64,000 nucleotides of DNA, from assembly GCA_016716765.1 (NCBI GenBank), contig JADJVA010000025.1, positions 248,001 to 312,000 of the forward strand. Reading direction: 5' to 3'. Of this stretch, positions 24,761 to 35,581 are shown piece by piece. The position numbers were made by a program, and so were the translations under genes. The notes under the pieces are model-generated. The model saw only the letters and a program-made list of their open reading frames with translations, was not told the origin of the DNA and made no database searches. Source of the stretch: Bdellovibrionales bacterium. GTDB taxonomy: Bacteria; Bdellovibrionota; Bdellovibrionia; Bdellovibrionales; UBA1609. Each line of letters begins with the position of its first letter. Position 1 is the stretch's first letter.

Positions 24761-24787
24761 AAAAAAGCCCACCCCGGATTAGCGGAC
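24761..24787 (-). terminator. Likely Rho-independent terminator of the alpha-2-macroglobulin/pbpC unit
   Basis: On the minus strand GTCCGC and GTGGGC can pair (two G-U pairs) around a short loop and are followed directly by six T residues. It overlaps the pbpC stop codon. The stem is weak, so confidence is moderate. Confidence 0.45.
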
Positions 24788-26774
24788 TTCAAACTTCACT
24801 GAGTCGACCGACTGACCTGACGCAGTTTTTAGATCGACTCGATACTTGCCTCGCTGAAGAGGCCAGACGATCATTTCTTTTGCCACACTCAAAAGGTGAT
24901 CGTTCAGGTAGAGTTTATGCCCCCATTGTGGATTTTCGATTTCGATCGGGAGCTTTTGCAACGGCAATGGGATGTCAGGATCAAGGCCGACCAACATGTC
25001 AGGCGCAGGATACCGAATCCGACTGATTGTGCGACGGGGAAGTGGTTCTGATGGTGGTACGTATGTAGTGAGTTGTCCTTTGGGATTGGGATGAAGAGCC
25101 AACATGAGGCTCCGCCAAATGGGTGCGGCACCACTCATGCCGCTGACGTTCCACATCGGATCGCCGTTGAAATTTCCAATCCAAACGCCAACGGTGAATT
25201 GAGGAGTCCATCCAATGCACCAGTTGTCGCGCATATCCTTGCTCGTTCCAGTCTTTACCGCTGCGGGGAAAGGGAGAGTAAGCAGACTATCCATTCCAAA
25301 CGTAAAGCGGCGGTATTCAGGAGCGGCCAGAATATTAAACATCGATTGGCGAGTTTCTTCAGAGAAAGCGGCACCCTCAACGGTGAATTGACGATACCCT
25401 TGAGTCATTTCCCAAAGCGTCACATCAATAGCGCCCAAGGCAAGGCTTGGACCATAGTATTCATCCTCTTGCAATTGTTCAAAACCCAAGGCGTGCAACC
25501 GATCTAAAACCCGTGGCTCACCTACGAGTTGGAGAGCTCGCACGGCTGGGACATTCATGCTTGATCCAAGAGCATCGCCGACGCCGACCAGACCTCGAAA
25601 TATTTGATCGTAGTTTTTGGGATGATAGACACGCCCTTGAGAAACTGAAATATCTGCTGGAGAATCTTCAAGAAGGGATTCAGTCCTGAGAAGTCGCCAA
25701 TCGAAGGCTGTCGCATAAACGAAAGGTTTAATCGTTGAACCCGCCTGCCGTCTGGTCTGAATTCCGTCGATTTGTTCGGCCGAGGCGACTCCAGCTCCGG
25801 CGTTGGCCACATAGGCTACGACTCGCCCTGACTGAGACTCTAGGACCAGCACTGCGCCGTCATTTACATTTTGATTCTTAAGATTACGAAGTTGTTCGCG
25901 CAAGGCAAGCAATGCAAGTTCTTGTAATCGGTAATCTAGTGAGGTTTGTATGATGCTTTTACTTGATCCATTTTCGGTAAAATGTTTTGACAATACAGGA
26001 ATTAGCTCTCGTGGTCTTGACAATCGATAGGCCTTGGAAAAAGTTTGCTGGGCAAGATTCTGCATTGACTGGCAATCGGTTGTGCCGAGAATCAGGCAGG
26101 CACGTTTTGCCACTAATTCTGCCCCTGAATTGGGTGAACGTAACAGAGCAATTAGGAGTGCGGCTTCCTCCTGCACCAGTCGAGGGATTTTTCCCAAAGT
26201 AACCAAGGCTTGCTGCCCGCAATCCAATCAGCTCACCACGAAACGAAACTAAGTTGACGTAGGCTTCTAGGACTTCTTTCTTACTCCAATGAGCGTTGAT
26301 TTTTAGCGCAGTGGCCATCTGGTTTGCCTTTTGCCAGAGGTTGCGACGGTGGCTAACTTTGCTGTCGTTTATCAATCCAACAAGTTGCATAGTCAGTGTA
26401 CTTGCGCCTCGTTGAGATCGTCCCGTCACACGTTCCCAAGTCGCTTTCGATAAGGCAAGCAAATCAACGCCGGGATGTGAATAGAAGCGGCGATCTTCAG
26501 CTCGCACCAAAAGATCATGAAATGCAGGCGAAATATCTGACCATTCGACCCAATCCAAACTGCGTTTCTCACTACGAGTTCGAATTGATTCCAGGGGATA
26601 GCCATTTCGATCAACAACCCAGACATCCGAAGGCTGATAACTTTTACGAACATTTGCAAATGAGCGCACTCTGATCGTGGACCATGTGAGCGCCAAGGCC
26701 AGCAAAGACACTGTGGCGCACATACCGACAACATCAGGTTTGCGAATCCTAGCGAGAGACTTTCCAATTCGCAT
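24779..26774 (-). pseudogene. pbpC: Penicillin-binding protein 1C, frameshifted
   Basis: Two overlapping minus-strand frames together encode a full PBP1C. The N-terminal part (ATG 26774) has a membrane anchor and the GT51 transglycosylase motifs EDRRFYSHPGVD and RGASTLTMQLVGL, up to LGYFGK. There the frame breaks in a GGGAAAAA run (+ strand 26188-26195), and the other frame continues with IPRLVQEEAALLIALLRSPN. That part holds the transpeptidase motifs GSTIKPFVYA (SxxK) and KTGTSKDMRDNWCIG, and a C-terminal BiPBP_C-like domain. One single-base change restores the gene, so a sequencing error is possible. It overlaps the alpha-2-macroglobulin gene, the conserved partner (as in E. coli yfhM-pbpC). 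Confidence 0.85.
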
Positions 26775-29700
26775 TGGGTACCTCTCCAAAAGTTTCCGGT
26801 GAATACATTGCCTCAACTCTCGAAGGCGGCAATTTGAATTCACCCGCGGAATTCAACCGAACTCGGTAACTTATGCGGTAAGTTCCACGGGGCAAATATG
26901 CGGCATAGGAAATAAAATTGGCGTGAGATTTTTCTTCATACTCGGTCGGCCAGTCTTGTATTTCTGTCGTCGGAACATTGGGCTTAGGCGCACGATCAAG
27001 AAGACGGGACGAACCATCCAAACCGGTACCTAAATGAGAAGCTCCCGCTGGAATTGGATCGCGGACCACAACCCAAGGTTGATCTGCCTTAGCGGTGACA
27101 GTCAGTTCAACATTAACCACATCTCCGATTTTCCAGATACCAGGGACTGTCTGGGTGACGGCAGTGATCTTTCGAGAGATTTGGTAGCCCATATCGAGCG
27201 GCGCCTTTAACGGGATCGCCGAGATAGTTTCGAAGTGAATCCATGGTTTGCCTGAGCCAGAATGATTGAATTGAACCTGTACGTTGCCTCTCTCTGAACC
27301 CTTTGGCCAATTCAAGAGTTTCCGTTCACCGTTAGGCGAAACCTGCCAGCTAAAAGTCCCGCTGATGTTTTCCGCACTCACTTTTGTTTCACCTGTGACT
27401 TTCTCTTTCTCGAATTCGCGGCTGAATCGGCGAAGTTGAGTGACACCCCAGGCGTTAGCCATTGTGGTATCCCAATGACCAAGGCGTAGTCTTGCAACAA
27501 CTCCTCTCGCCATTCGACCTACATCTTGCCCCCATGAGGGTTCATTAATAGAAACCCCAAAAACTCCCATGGCTTCTTGGTCGCGTGAAGAGAATAAGCG
27601 CCATTGACCTTCCCAATCCAAGTCACCTTGAAGATTCATCAATGAACCCTGAAAATTGATTCTGGAACGCAAGATATTTTCGGCCTGCTTCAACTGAGCC
27701 TCTCGATTTGGAATGTCCGTTTGCCGTTTGAGAAGTTGAAACCAAGCTGTGGCCGTCTCATTTTTCCAAACGTTTGGCGTGATCTGCACGGTGAAAAGAA
27801 AGTTTGGTGAAAACGCCTTGTATCTAGACAGCGTCTCCATCACGAGAATTTTAGCTTCACCAGTATAATGATCCCGCACATAATTGTCCCACCAAGAATG
27901 GCAGGCATATTGCCCTTGAATATAGGAGGTCAGACCAGAAATCAGACGCGCACGAGTGGCTGACGGCAATTCATAGTTATTTTCATCCAAAATGTTCATG
28001 ATGTAACGGGTGAGCTGAGCCGAACCGCAAGAGGATACGGGAAAAAATTTGAGTAGTCCGTAGCTATCGAAATAAGAGGGGAGTGACTCAATCAAACGCT
28101 TGATCTCATTCTTGTCTTCTAAGACGATGCCCCGTGAAATTTTTTGTTCGAGGCAGCTATAAGCATATTCGTCCAAGTAAGACTTCACTCCCGCGAGTCC
28201 CGACACCAAGGTCGCGCGCGCGTGAACTCCAAGACCACCCTTTCCGGGAATTGAGTCAGATGGCTGTCTCACCGGAATTTGATTTGTTTTATCGAGTTGA
28301 AAGAGAGTGGATTGAAACACACGGGCAGGAACTGCAGGTTCAACGCGGACTTTCGCCATCATTGAATCCTCAGCGCCACTCACGGAATCTTTAGCCTTTA
28401 TACGAAATGAAATTTCCTTGAGACCCGTCGGTACTATGAGAGGTAAGTCGAGCGTCTTAGCCTCGCTTGGCTTCAGTTCGACAGGTGGTAGTTTCGGCAG
28501 CGACCCAATGTCTTTAGCGATAATCTCCAGGGAAACCTTCATTGATCCTGATGTGGTGTTGCGGAGTGTGAATGCATTTTTGATTTGATCACCCTCACGA
28601 ACCAAAGGTGCGAATCCAGAGTAAATGATCAAATCTTTTGATGATTCAACGGTGACATTTCCATCTCCAAATAAATTTTCACCCCCTGTCGCGATCGCAA
28701 CAATTCTGAAGCTGGTCATAGAATCATTGAGGGGCACGGTGATCTTTGCTTCACCGGAAGAATCGAGTTTAAGCCTGGGATGCCAGAGAATAACGGGTTC
28801 GAAGAGCTCGCGTGTGTCGGCAGCGAGTGCTCCGCCGCCGCCACCAGGGGGTTTAGCCTTTGAACCAAAATGACGGCGACCGACAACTTGATTTTGGCCA
28901 GAGCTTGTTGAAACGGCCAGGCTTCGTTGGCCCATCATTTCGCGGAGAATCTTCCAGCTCGTATTTTCTTTTAGTCGAAGTAATGCCTCATCAACCGCCG
29001 CGACGACCACCTCAGAACCTGCGGGAAGTTTAGCGCCAGTGGCTGTATTAACCTGAATGGAAACCTGCGCATTGTCTCTTGCACGATATTTTGTTTTGTC
29101 TGACTTAACAGTCACCAAAAGTTCATGGGCTTTCCATCCTACTTTTAGCTCAACCATTCCCATCTTCATTGCGGGCTTTGAAAGATCAAGCAGAGCTGTG
29201 GGCTTAGGATCTCCAACCCGACCGCGCAAAACCAGAGTTGATATAAATACGTTAGGTGCATAGTTACCCTTGATCGGGATTTCGATCACAGGATTGTCAC
29301 GACGAACTTCAGTCACAAATGAATCAAGAACACCTTCCCTCTCGACTGTGACCAACACAGTTGACGTCGGAAAAGGAGAGCGAACGACAAGTTTAGCCTT
29401 GTCACCGGGCTCATAGCGATTCTTCTCTGGTAAGAGGTCAATCCGATCACTGTCACTAGGAACCCACCAGCTATCAGTCCCAGATTCATAGACACTCATT
29501 GCAACTGAGGCGTAGGTTGCTCGCCCTTTATCATCGAGAGTTTTGGCCTGAAGGGTGATGCTCCCAGCAGGAAGTCCCTTAGGATCACATTTGAAACGAC
29601 CGAGTTCATCACTCTTACCCTCACAGACTTTTCCTAAGGCAGTTACTTCAGATTTAGAATCGTAGGAGTAAAAGCCACCGACAAGACGTTTGCGATGGGT

Positions 29701-32637
29701 GATGTGATTCGTCCGAAAGGCTTCAAGAGTGAAAGCTCGGTTGCTCTGGGGTTCACCTGCATTATTGGTAATGACGCCCATCACCTTGGTTTTTCCCGGT
29801 TCCGAGTACCAATTATCAGAGCGCAAGCCGACAACATACTCAGCTGGGAATACCGGAACCTGTGAGCCAGTCGTTTTTACCTCGCCGTTTGGATCTGTGT
29901 ATTCCATTTCTAAGGCGAGCTGTTGAATCTTGGTCACCAATGGCAGGTCAGTAAGCTTGGCCAAGAGCCCACCGTCTGCATTGAGAGCTAAATCATGCAC
30001 CTTGAGGAAAGCTTCCTCCGACGCTTGATGACTTTCGGAATCAATCACGCCTGTCTTTACGGGCGTGGCAAAGAAATTATAATCCGCTCCGCCTGGGACA
30101 TCAGGTACAAAATTTCCGGGCTGAAGACTGGCCCGCAGTTTGACTTTTAATCCCTTCGCTGGTCCGCCTGAAAGATAGCTTGCAGAGAGATCGGCCTTCA
30201 CTTCTGATGGTCGCACAAGTGGCTCGCCTTGGATCTTTATTGCAGCTTTCATCAGCGGGAGCCGATATTCACTCACGACGAAATGGCCTGTCTCCTGCGC
30301 AGTCCAATCGTAAGGATCGCTTTCTTCGGTCTCCCTTTGGGCAATCTGATCCTTATTGGAAAGATAAATTGCATATCGCCCGAGACTTGCATCTTTTGGA
30401 ATGGTGAATTTGCCAATGGCGGTACCAGTCGATTTATCGAATTCAAAGGGCAGTGTGTATGTTTTCCTGCTGCCTTGGTGAACTATAAGAACTCGTTTGG
30501 GCAAACGTCTTTCGTTCATCATCGCAAGCCCGGATTCACGATGTTCGCGCACAATATGCTTCATCTGTATCGCTTCACCAGGTTGGGCGGCCATGCGATC
30601 AAGGACAGTGTGCGTAACAATTGGTCCCCATTGTCGGGAAAGGTATTCAGTAGAAACATTGAAGCGATAGGATTCAATTCCCTTGGACCAATTGCTGGAT
30701 GAAAAGGAAAAATCGTCAGCTTTTTGTGCAAAGGCAAAGATTTCACATAGTTCATAATCGGAACCCTCAGCCTCATCAGAACCGCTGTTCAAAACGCATG
30801 GGTCATCTATCTCACTCAAGCGCAGGACGCCTTCGCTGTTCGTAGTGCCTTTCGCCAGCTCTCGTCCTGAAGCATCTAATATCGAAACCTTGGCTCCGCT
30901 CACAGGTTTTGCAGTAGACAGCTGAGTGACCCACACCAACGAAGATTCTCGTCCGCTTTTAAAGTGGACAGCCATGTCTGTGACTAAGGCTGTCGTCGCA
31001 ACATACATCGGAGCTGCGCCAAACAATGCTTCGCCTAATCTTGGACTGGCCATCTCTACAACATAGAACCCTGGCTTACTGAGCGGAATGCCAACCAATT
31101 CGAATTCCCGTTCTCCAAGGGGCTTTGGCATTTGAAACTTCGATCCTTGTCCTTCCCCTAACACCGGGGAGTTTCTCCTTTCGTACTGGTGTTCCTTTCT
31201 CAATACGTTTCGATACCAGTCAATAATTTCAGCAGACTTAGCTTGGCTTGAAAGATTCAAGGTCCTTCCTTCAATCGTAACTTGCTGAATAGCCATTTGC
31301 TTTTCAATATTGCGGACACTTACCGGTAAAACCGGATCGGCTTTGAGCTCAATTATTCCAAACGATGCAGGGAACTTTATCAAAGGTGAATATTCGTCAG
31401 TTGCGACATCAAGCGGATATTTTTTCTGATTTGTTAAAACTCTTCCCAATTCATCTTTGAGTTTTCCAGGAAGTATAACTTTGAATTTTGTTGAATCCGG
31501 GAAGGGAGCTCTAAAGGTCAAAGAACCAACCTGTTTGTCCTCGAAGTTGCTGGTAAGCTTCCCATCTACGTCGGTCCCAGGAGTTGTGATAAGTGTGCCA
31601 TCAGCGTTTTTTTTCTGATCACCCTCAATGAGTTCAACTGGAATCCAGGTTTTACCATCGGCAGCGACGAGCTTTGCGCCCTTGAGTGACTTGAGTGACA
31701 CGCGTTTGTTGAACATCACACTCATATTTAGAATGGGATTGCAGGGACGCTCGGGAACGGATCGCTCGCATGAAAAGTGTGCTTGAAATGGTTCAATGAC
31801 TTTGAAATCAAAATGTTGAGGCTCTTCAACTGGCAACCCAGTCTTGGAGAGGATCCCTTGCGGCCAATGCAGAACAACCTTGGCTTCTTCAGGAAATCGT
31901 CGATTGCCCGCTAAGACAATAAACCCTTCCATTTCTTTGATTTGCGAAAAGGGCTTTGGAGGTTTTTGATCCAAGAGGCTTTCGTAGGTGTTCCAGCGCC
32001 AATTGCTTTTAATGGCAGCTTTAATGACCGCCTCAGAATCCTTTCCTTCAATGACTTTTATCCCCACTTTATCGGGCATTCCTTGCACTTCAAAATAGGC
32101 TTTTGCTTCAACTGATTTCGGGTCCATCGCTCCGTCAATGAGGGCGACAAAATACTGATCCGGCTCGATGTCGCCATAAATCGGCTCGATACCTAAGATT
32201 GCTGGCCCTGCTGTCGAGAAGCTATATTCCTCGAGACCTTCTATTTTTGCGCCAGATAAGTCCTTCGCATCGGTCTTTATTTTAAAAGTACAGCGAATGC
32301 CCGCCTTAAGAGGTTTCTCAAAATCCAAGACCCAGTTCTTGTTATCCGCCCATCGGGTGGTGAATTTTGGGCTCTGTTGAGGCGCAGTTGCATTTTGACC
32401 ATGTGTTGGTTGCTTTTTGGTGGCTACATTGCAAGTCATTGTGAAGGGATCGGTCTTGGCGCGCGGATCACCCATAGCGACCATGTCTACTGAAAACCGA
32501 ACCGTGGTTTGCTGCACTTGTTTTACCGAGCCGGTGGGATAGAAATTGATCACGTGGGCGGCATGGGCGCTGATGACGTTGAACACAAATAGAGCAGATG
32601 CATATCGCGCAAGAGCGGGCCAATGAGTCGGGGTCAT
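26749..32637 (-). CDS. Bacterial alpha-2-macroglobulin
   Basis: A 1962-residue secreted protease trap. Start chosen at ATG 32637 (GAGG seven bases upstream), giving a signal peptide ending near ISAHAA; there is no lipobox cysteine, unlike the E. coli lipoprotein homologue. MG-type domains fill the first ~1200 residues. The thioester motif CLEQ begins at about residue 1495 (YSCLEQKISRGI), so the covalent protease-trapping chemistry should work. The complement-like C-terminal domain ends with a typical EAMYSPETFGEVPNA. It overlaps pbpC by 26 bases; the pair is thought to protect and repair the envelope after outer-membrane breach. Confidence 0.95.
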   Translation of the reverse strand: MTPTHWPALARYASALFVFNVISAHAAHVINFYPTGSVKQVQQTTVRFSVDMVAMGDPRAKTDPFTMTCNVATKKQPTHGQNATAPQQSPKFTTRWADNKNWVLDFEKPLKAGIRCTFKIKTDAKDLSGAKIEGLEEYSFSTAGPAILGIEPIYGDIEPDQYFVALIDGAMDPKSVEAKAYFEVQGMPDKVGIKVIEGKDSEAVIKAAIKSNWRWNTYESLLDQKPPKPFSQIKEMEGFIVLAGNRRFPEEAKVVLHWPQGILSKTGLPVEEPQHFDFKVIEPFQAHFSCERSVPERPCNPILNMSVMFNKRVSLKSLKGAKLVAADGKTWIPVELIEGDQKKNADGTLITTPGTDVDGKLTSNFEDKQVGSLTFRAPFPDSTKFKVILPGKLKDELGRVLTNQKKYPLDVATDEYSPLIKFPASFGIIELKADPVLPVSVRNIEKQMAIQQVTIEGRTLNLSSQAKSAEIIDWYRNVLRKEHQYERRNSPVLGEGQGSKFQMPKPLGEREFELVGIPLSKPGFYVVEMASPRLGEALFGAAPMYVATTALVTDMAVHFKSGRESSLVWVTQLSTAKPVSGAKVSILDASGRELAKGTTNSEGVLRLSEIDDPCVLNSGSDEAEGSDYELCEIFAFAQKADDFSFSSSNWSKGIESYRFNVSTEYLSRQWGPIVTHTVLDRMAAQPGEAIQMKHIVREHRESGLAMMNERRLPKRVLIVHQGSRKTYTLPFEFDKSTGTAIGKFTIPKDASLGRYAIYLSNKDQIAQRETEESDPYDWTAQETGHFVVSEYRLPLMKAAIKIQGEPLVRPSEVKADLSASYLSGGPAKGLKVKLRASLQPGNFVPDVPGGADYNFFATPVKTGVIDSESHQASEEAFLKVHDLALNADGGLLAKLTDLPLVTKIQQLALEMEYTDPNGEVKTTGSQVPVFPAEYVVGLRSDNWYSEPGKTKVMGVITNNAGEPQSNRAFTLEAFRTNHITHRKRLVGGFYSYDSKSEVTALGKVCEGKSDELGRFKCDPKGLPAGSITLQAKTLDDKGRATYASVAMSVYESGTDSWWVPSDSDRIDLLPEKNRYEPGDKAKLVVRSPFPTSTVLVTVEREGVLDSFVTEVRRDNPVIEIPIKGNYAPNVFISTLVLRGRVGDPKPTALLDLSKPAMKMGMVELKVGWKAHELLVTVKSDKTKYRARDNAQVSIQVNTATGAKLPAGSEVVVAAVDEALLRLKENTSWKILREMMGQRSLAVSTSSGQNQVVGRRHFGSKAKPPGGGGGALAADTRELFEPVILWHPRLKLDSSGEAKITVPLNDSMTSFRIVAIATGGENLFGDGNVTVESSKDLIIYSGFAPLVREGDQIKNAFTLRNTTSGSMKVSLEIIAKDIGSLPKLPPVELKPSEAKTLDLPLIVPTGLKEISFRIKAKDSVSGAEDSMMAKVRVEPAVPARVFQSTLFQLDKTNQIPVRQPSDSIPGKGGLGVHARATLVSGLAGVKSYLDEYAYSCLEQKISRGIVLEDKNEIKRLIESLPSYFDSYGLLKFFPVSSCGSAQLTRYIMNILDENNYELPSATRARLISGLTSYIQGQYACHSWWDNYVRDHYTGEAKILVMETLSRYKAFSPNFLFTVQITPNVWKNETATAWFQLLKRQTDIPNREAQLKQAENILRSRINFQGSLMNLQGDLDWEGQWRLFSSRDQEAMGVFGVSINEPSWGQDVGRMARGVVARLRLGHWDTTMANAWGVTQLRRFSREFEKEKVTGETKVSAENISGTFSWQVSPNGERKLLNWPKGSERGNVQVQFNHSGSGKPWIHFETISAIPLKAPLDMGYQISRKITAVTQTVPGIWKIGDVVNVELTVTAKADQPWVVVRDPIPAGASHLGTGLDGSSRLLDRAPKPNVPTTEIQDWPTEYEEKSHANFISYAAYLPRGTYRISYRVRLNSAGEFKLPPSRVEAMYSPETFGEVPNANWKVSR

Positions 32638-32949
32638 ATATGCTAACCTCATCAATGATTTTTATAACAACGAATAATTATTCATGTCGCTTTACGAATT
32701 GTAAATGCGGAAGACCTGTCCAAAGATATAATTCGGCGCACAAGAGGGGCAATGGCGCTGACCCAAGATCGGCCATTCAAGGTAATTTCATGTCTAATGC
32801 TGAGTGTGGATTGAAGTTGTTGTGCCTCTACTTGGCCGGAGTGCCGACATGAGCTTCTCTAGGCCCAGCGGTAATTTTTTTCCATCTTTAAGGCGTCGCG
32901 CACCTCGTTAACTATCGTTTCTCATGGAGTTTTCGCCTATGTTAGATCA
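32638..32949. other. Divergent intergenic region between alpha-2-macroglobulin and the carotenoid operon
   Basis: About 310 bases without a supported gene; it should hold both divergent promoters. A GGAG sits nine bases before ATG 32939, which opens a 26-codon frame overlapping the start of crtE in another frame, so the exact crtE start or a leader peptide is uncertain. No clear operator palindrome is seen. Confidence 0.45.
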
Positions 32950-33993
32950 ATGCTCGAAAGCCAAAGCGGTCGACTTGAGCGCTCTCGCTCAAGTCAGCTC
33001 ACAGAAACGAGTTTTCTAGCCGACGTTAACCGTACGGCCTTGCGCACTTTTTCGGCTCGAGCCAGCGATCTCTTGCTGCAAATGGCGATCGAACAATTGA
33101 CTAACGTAGGCAAACAGCTGCGCCCACGTTTGGTATATGGACTGGGGCAAGCCTTTGAGGTTGATAGCTCGCACTTGATTGGCTGGGCGACCGCTTGTGA
33201 GATTTTGCACAATGCCACTTTAGTTCACGATGATTTGCAAGATGGCGATCAATGGCGCCGTGGCATCGAAACGATTTGGAAACGTTTTGGCGTGGCACAA
33301 GCCGTAAATCTTGGTGACTTTTTAATTTCGGTTGCGCCACTGCCACTCTTTGAAAGCGAGATTGAACCCTCCGTGCAAGTCGCAATTGCGCGTCTCTACT
33401 CGGTGACGGCTGCACGCATTGTCAACGGTCAGAGTTTTGAGCCACTACTCAATGAGATGCGCTCGATCGCTACTCTTGAAGAGGATTATCTCAAGTGCAT
33501 TGCGCAAAAGACTTCGGCGCTATTTGCAGGTATTGCTCGCGGCGTGGCGATCATCGCGCAACGTGATGAGGCTTTTCAAGCCCAAATTGAGTCTTTGTTT
33601 TTTGATTTGGGCGCGATCTTTCAAATTCAAGACGACATTTTGGATTTGTTCGGCGACAAGCGCCGAGAAACAAAAGGCTGCGACATCAAAGAGGGCAAGG
33701 TCAGTTTCTTAGTTGTGACTCATCTGAAAAATTATCCTGACGATCTCAATCTCATTCGCTCTATCCTCACCAAACCTCGCGAGCAGACCAGTGAAAATGA
33801 TGTGCAGATCATCTCGCAGCTCTTTGAACAGCGCGGAACCTTGGCGACTGCTTTGAGCGAGCTCGAAGAACTGATGGCGCGTGTACGAAATGCTGAGGTA
33901 TTGCAAATGGAATCGAAGCTTGCCGACTTTGTCAGGGGTTTTGCGGCGCAGGTTTTAGTGCCGATCCAGCATCTGGGGAATCTGTCATGGTAA
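32950..33993 (+). CDS. crtE: Geranylgeranyl diphosphate synthase
   Basis: A 347-residue trans-prenyltransferase making the C20 precursor of carotenoids. The first aspartate-rich motif is present as LVHDDLQDGDQWRRG (a DDxxD form) and the second as QIQDDILDLFGD. The GKQLRPRLV substrate-binding block lies near residue 57. The assignment to crtE rather than another polyprenyl synthase rests on its place at the head of a carotenoid operon. The ATG has a weak ribosome-binding site. It overlaps the ABC ATPase gene by seven bases. Confidence 0.87.
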   Translation: MLESQSGRLERSRSSQLTETSFLADVNRTALRTFSARASDLLLQMAIEQLTNVGKQLRPRLVYGLGQAFEVDSSHLIGWATACEILHNATLVHDDLQDGDQWRRGIETIWKRFGVAQAVNLGDFLISVAPLPLFESEIEPSVQVAIARLYSVTAARIVNGQSFEPLLNEMRSIATLEEDYLKCIAQKTSALFAGIARGVAIIAQRDEAFQAQIESLFFDLGAIFQIQDDILDLFGDKRRETKGCDIKEGKVSFLVVTHLKNYPDDLNLIRSILTKPREQTSENDVQIISQLFEQRGTLATALSELEELMARVRNAEVLQMESKLADFVRGFAAQVLVPIQHLGNLSW

Positions 33994-34841
33994 AATCGGG
34001 AGCACCTGCACTTCGCTTTGAGTCTGTCAGTAAACACTTTGGGCAAGTTGAAGCTCTGCGCGACATTCACTTGGAAATTGCACCCGGCGAAATCGTGGCA
34101 ATACTGGGCTGTAACGGCGCGGGCAAAAGCACATTCATTAATCTTGCGAGCGGACTCAAAACTCCAACCCAAGGACGAGTTGAAGTTTTCGGACTCGAGG
34201 CTATGGCCCCTCTCAGCAATCAATGCCGCACGACCCTGCCGCAAGAACTGAGCTTTCCAACCCATTTGAAAGTGCGCGAGATCCTACAAACCGTCTACGC
34301 TCACTTTCCAAATTCAGATTGGAAGCACCTTGCGGAGACGCTTGAAGTCGAACCCCTGCTCGATCGACTCACCTCTGAGTTGAGCGGTGGTGAGCGCCGC
34401 AAGCTCGCCTTGATTTGTGCCTTGGCCGGTGATCCAGGTCTTGTTTTACTGGATGAGCCGACAGCCAACATCGATCTCGTTGGGCAAACGCTCGTGCGCC
34501 AGATCTTGTTGGGTCACTTTAAGGGTCAGAAGCGCTCGCTCGTGTTTTCATCTCACCAAATGCGAGAGGTTGAGGAGCTTGCCGATCGCGTGGTGGTATT
34601 TAAGGAAGGCCGCATCGTCGCCGATACAACTGTTCGAAACGTGAAAGATCAGCTTGGCTTGAAGAAGGTTCGCTTTGTCCCATCGCAAAGTGAGCACGCG
34701 ATTGAGCGACTTGGCACCAATAGCGACGACTTACTTAAAGAGATCCTTCGGCAAGATCCAGGAGCTCGAGCTATTGAAATTGCAGAATCGACTCTTGAAG
34801 AATCGATTCTGCGTATTTGGCAGTCAGGGCCGACAGTATGA
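33987..34841 (+). CDS. ABC transporter ATP-binding protein in the carotenoid operon
   Basis: A 284-residue ATPase. Walker A is LGCNGAGKSTFI, the signature is LSGGERRKLAL, Walker B is LVLLDEPTANID and the H-loop is FSSHQMREVE. It groups with ABC-2/CcmA-like exporter ATPases. Its start overlaps crtE and its stop overlaps the permease start (ATGA), so it is translated as part of the carotenoid operon. It probably powers export or envelope placement of a lipid or pigment; no substrate can be read from sequence. Confidence 0.92.
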   Translation: MVKSGAPALRFESVSKHFGQVEALRDIHLEIAPGEIVAILGCNGAGKSTFINLASGLKTPTQGRVEVFGLEAMAPLSNQCRTTLPQELSFPTHLKVREILQTVYAHFPNSDWKHLAETLEVEPLLDRLTSELSGGERRKLALICALAGDPGLVLLDEPTANIDLVGQTLVRQILLGHFKGQKRSLVFSSHQMREVEELADRVVVFKEGRIVADTTVRNVKDQLGLKKVRFVPSQSEHAIERLGTNSDDLLKEILRQDPGARAIEIAESTLEESILRIWQSGPTV

Positions 34842-35581
34842 ACCTACGCCTTTTCGTGGTTCACACGCGCTGGATGTTGCTTGAGTTGTTACGACAGCCT
34901 TCCTACCTTGTGTCGACGATTGCTTTTCCCGCTCTATTCTATTGGATCTTTGCGATCCCTGAATCAAAGGATGTTTCATCCTCCAACTTTTTGATGGCAT
35001 CGTTTTCTGGATTCGCTGTGTTTGGCGTGATCTTTTTGCAGTTTGGAGTTGGAATGGCGCAAGGACGGAGCTCGAGCTGGAGTCACTACTTAAAAACCTT
35101 GCCGGTGAGTCCTTGGGCATTTTTAATTGCACGCTTCGCCACGGCCCTCATCTTCGCACTCGCTGCGGCTTTGGCGATCGTGGTGATGGCGGTCACAATG
35201 ACCGAAGCCCGTTTGGCCTTCACTGCTTGGAGTGAGTTTGTCCTAGGGCTCTTTGCGGGCGGAATTGCCATCTGTTTTATGGGTCTCGCACTAGGTTATT
35301 GGGCCGGTGAGAAGTCGGCACTCCCCATTGGCAATCTGATTTATTTGCCTCTGACCTTTGCCGGCGGACTGTGGAAGCCACCAAATCTTTTGCCGGATTC
35401 GCTAAAAACTCTCTCGACCTACTTGCCGACGCGTCTATACGGCGAGGTGTTGTGGGCCACGGTGCAAAGTCAAAAGGTCGAATTGGAATACTCCCTTGGG
35501 CTCGTCGCCTATGCGGGGCTGTTCGGGCTCATTGCCTGGTTTGGCTACCGCCGCGATGCCGATCGAAAGGCGCACGCATGA
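34838..35581 (+). CDS. ABC-2 type transporter permease in the carotenoid operon
   Basis: A 247-residue membrane protein with about six hydrophobic helices and the ABC-2 permease pattern, including the late IYLPLTFAGGLWKPPNLLP segment typical of this family. Start at ATG 34838, coupled to the ATPase; its stop overlaps the next start by 4 bases. It forms a half-size exporter with the upstream ATPase. Confidence 0.88.
   Translation: MNLRLFVVHTRWMLLELLRQPSYLVSTIAFPALFYWIFAIPESKDVSSSNFLMASFSGFAVFGVIFLQFGVGMAQGRSSSWSHYLKTLPVSPWAFLIARFATALIFALAAALAIVVMAVTMTEARLAFTAWSEFVLGLFAGGIAICFMGLALGYWAGEKSALPIGNLIYLPLTFAGGLWKPPNLLPDSLKTLSTYLPTRLYGEVLWATVQSQKVELEYSLGLVAYAGLFGLIAWFGYRRDADRKAHA

Noticed and set aside
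32598..32852. 84-codon + strand ORF before crtE
   Set aside because: It begins inside the alpha-2-macroglobulin signal peptide region on the other strand and shows no protein-like pattern.
35371..35577. Long N-terminal extension of the hydroxylase (ORF open from 35371)
   Set aside because: It overlaps most of the permease gene's end in another frame; the ATG at 35578 fits the ATGA coupling used throughout the operon.
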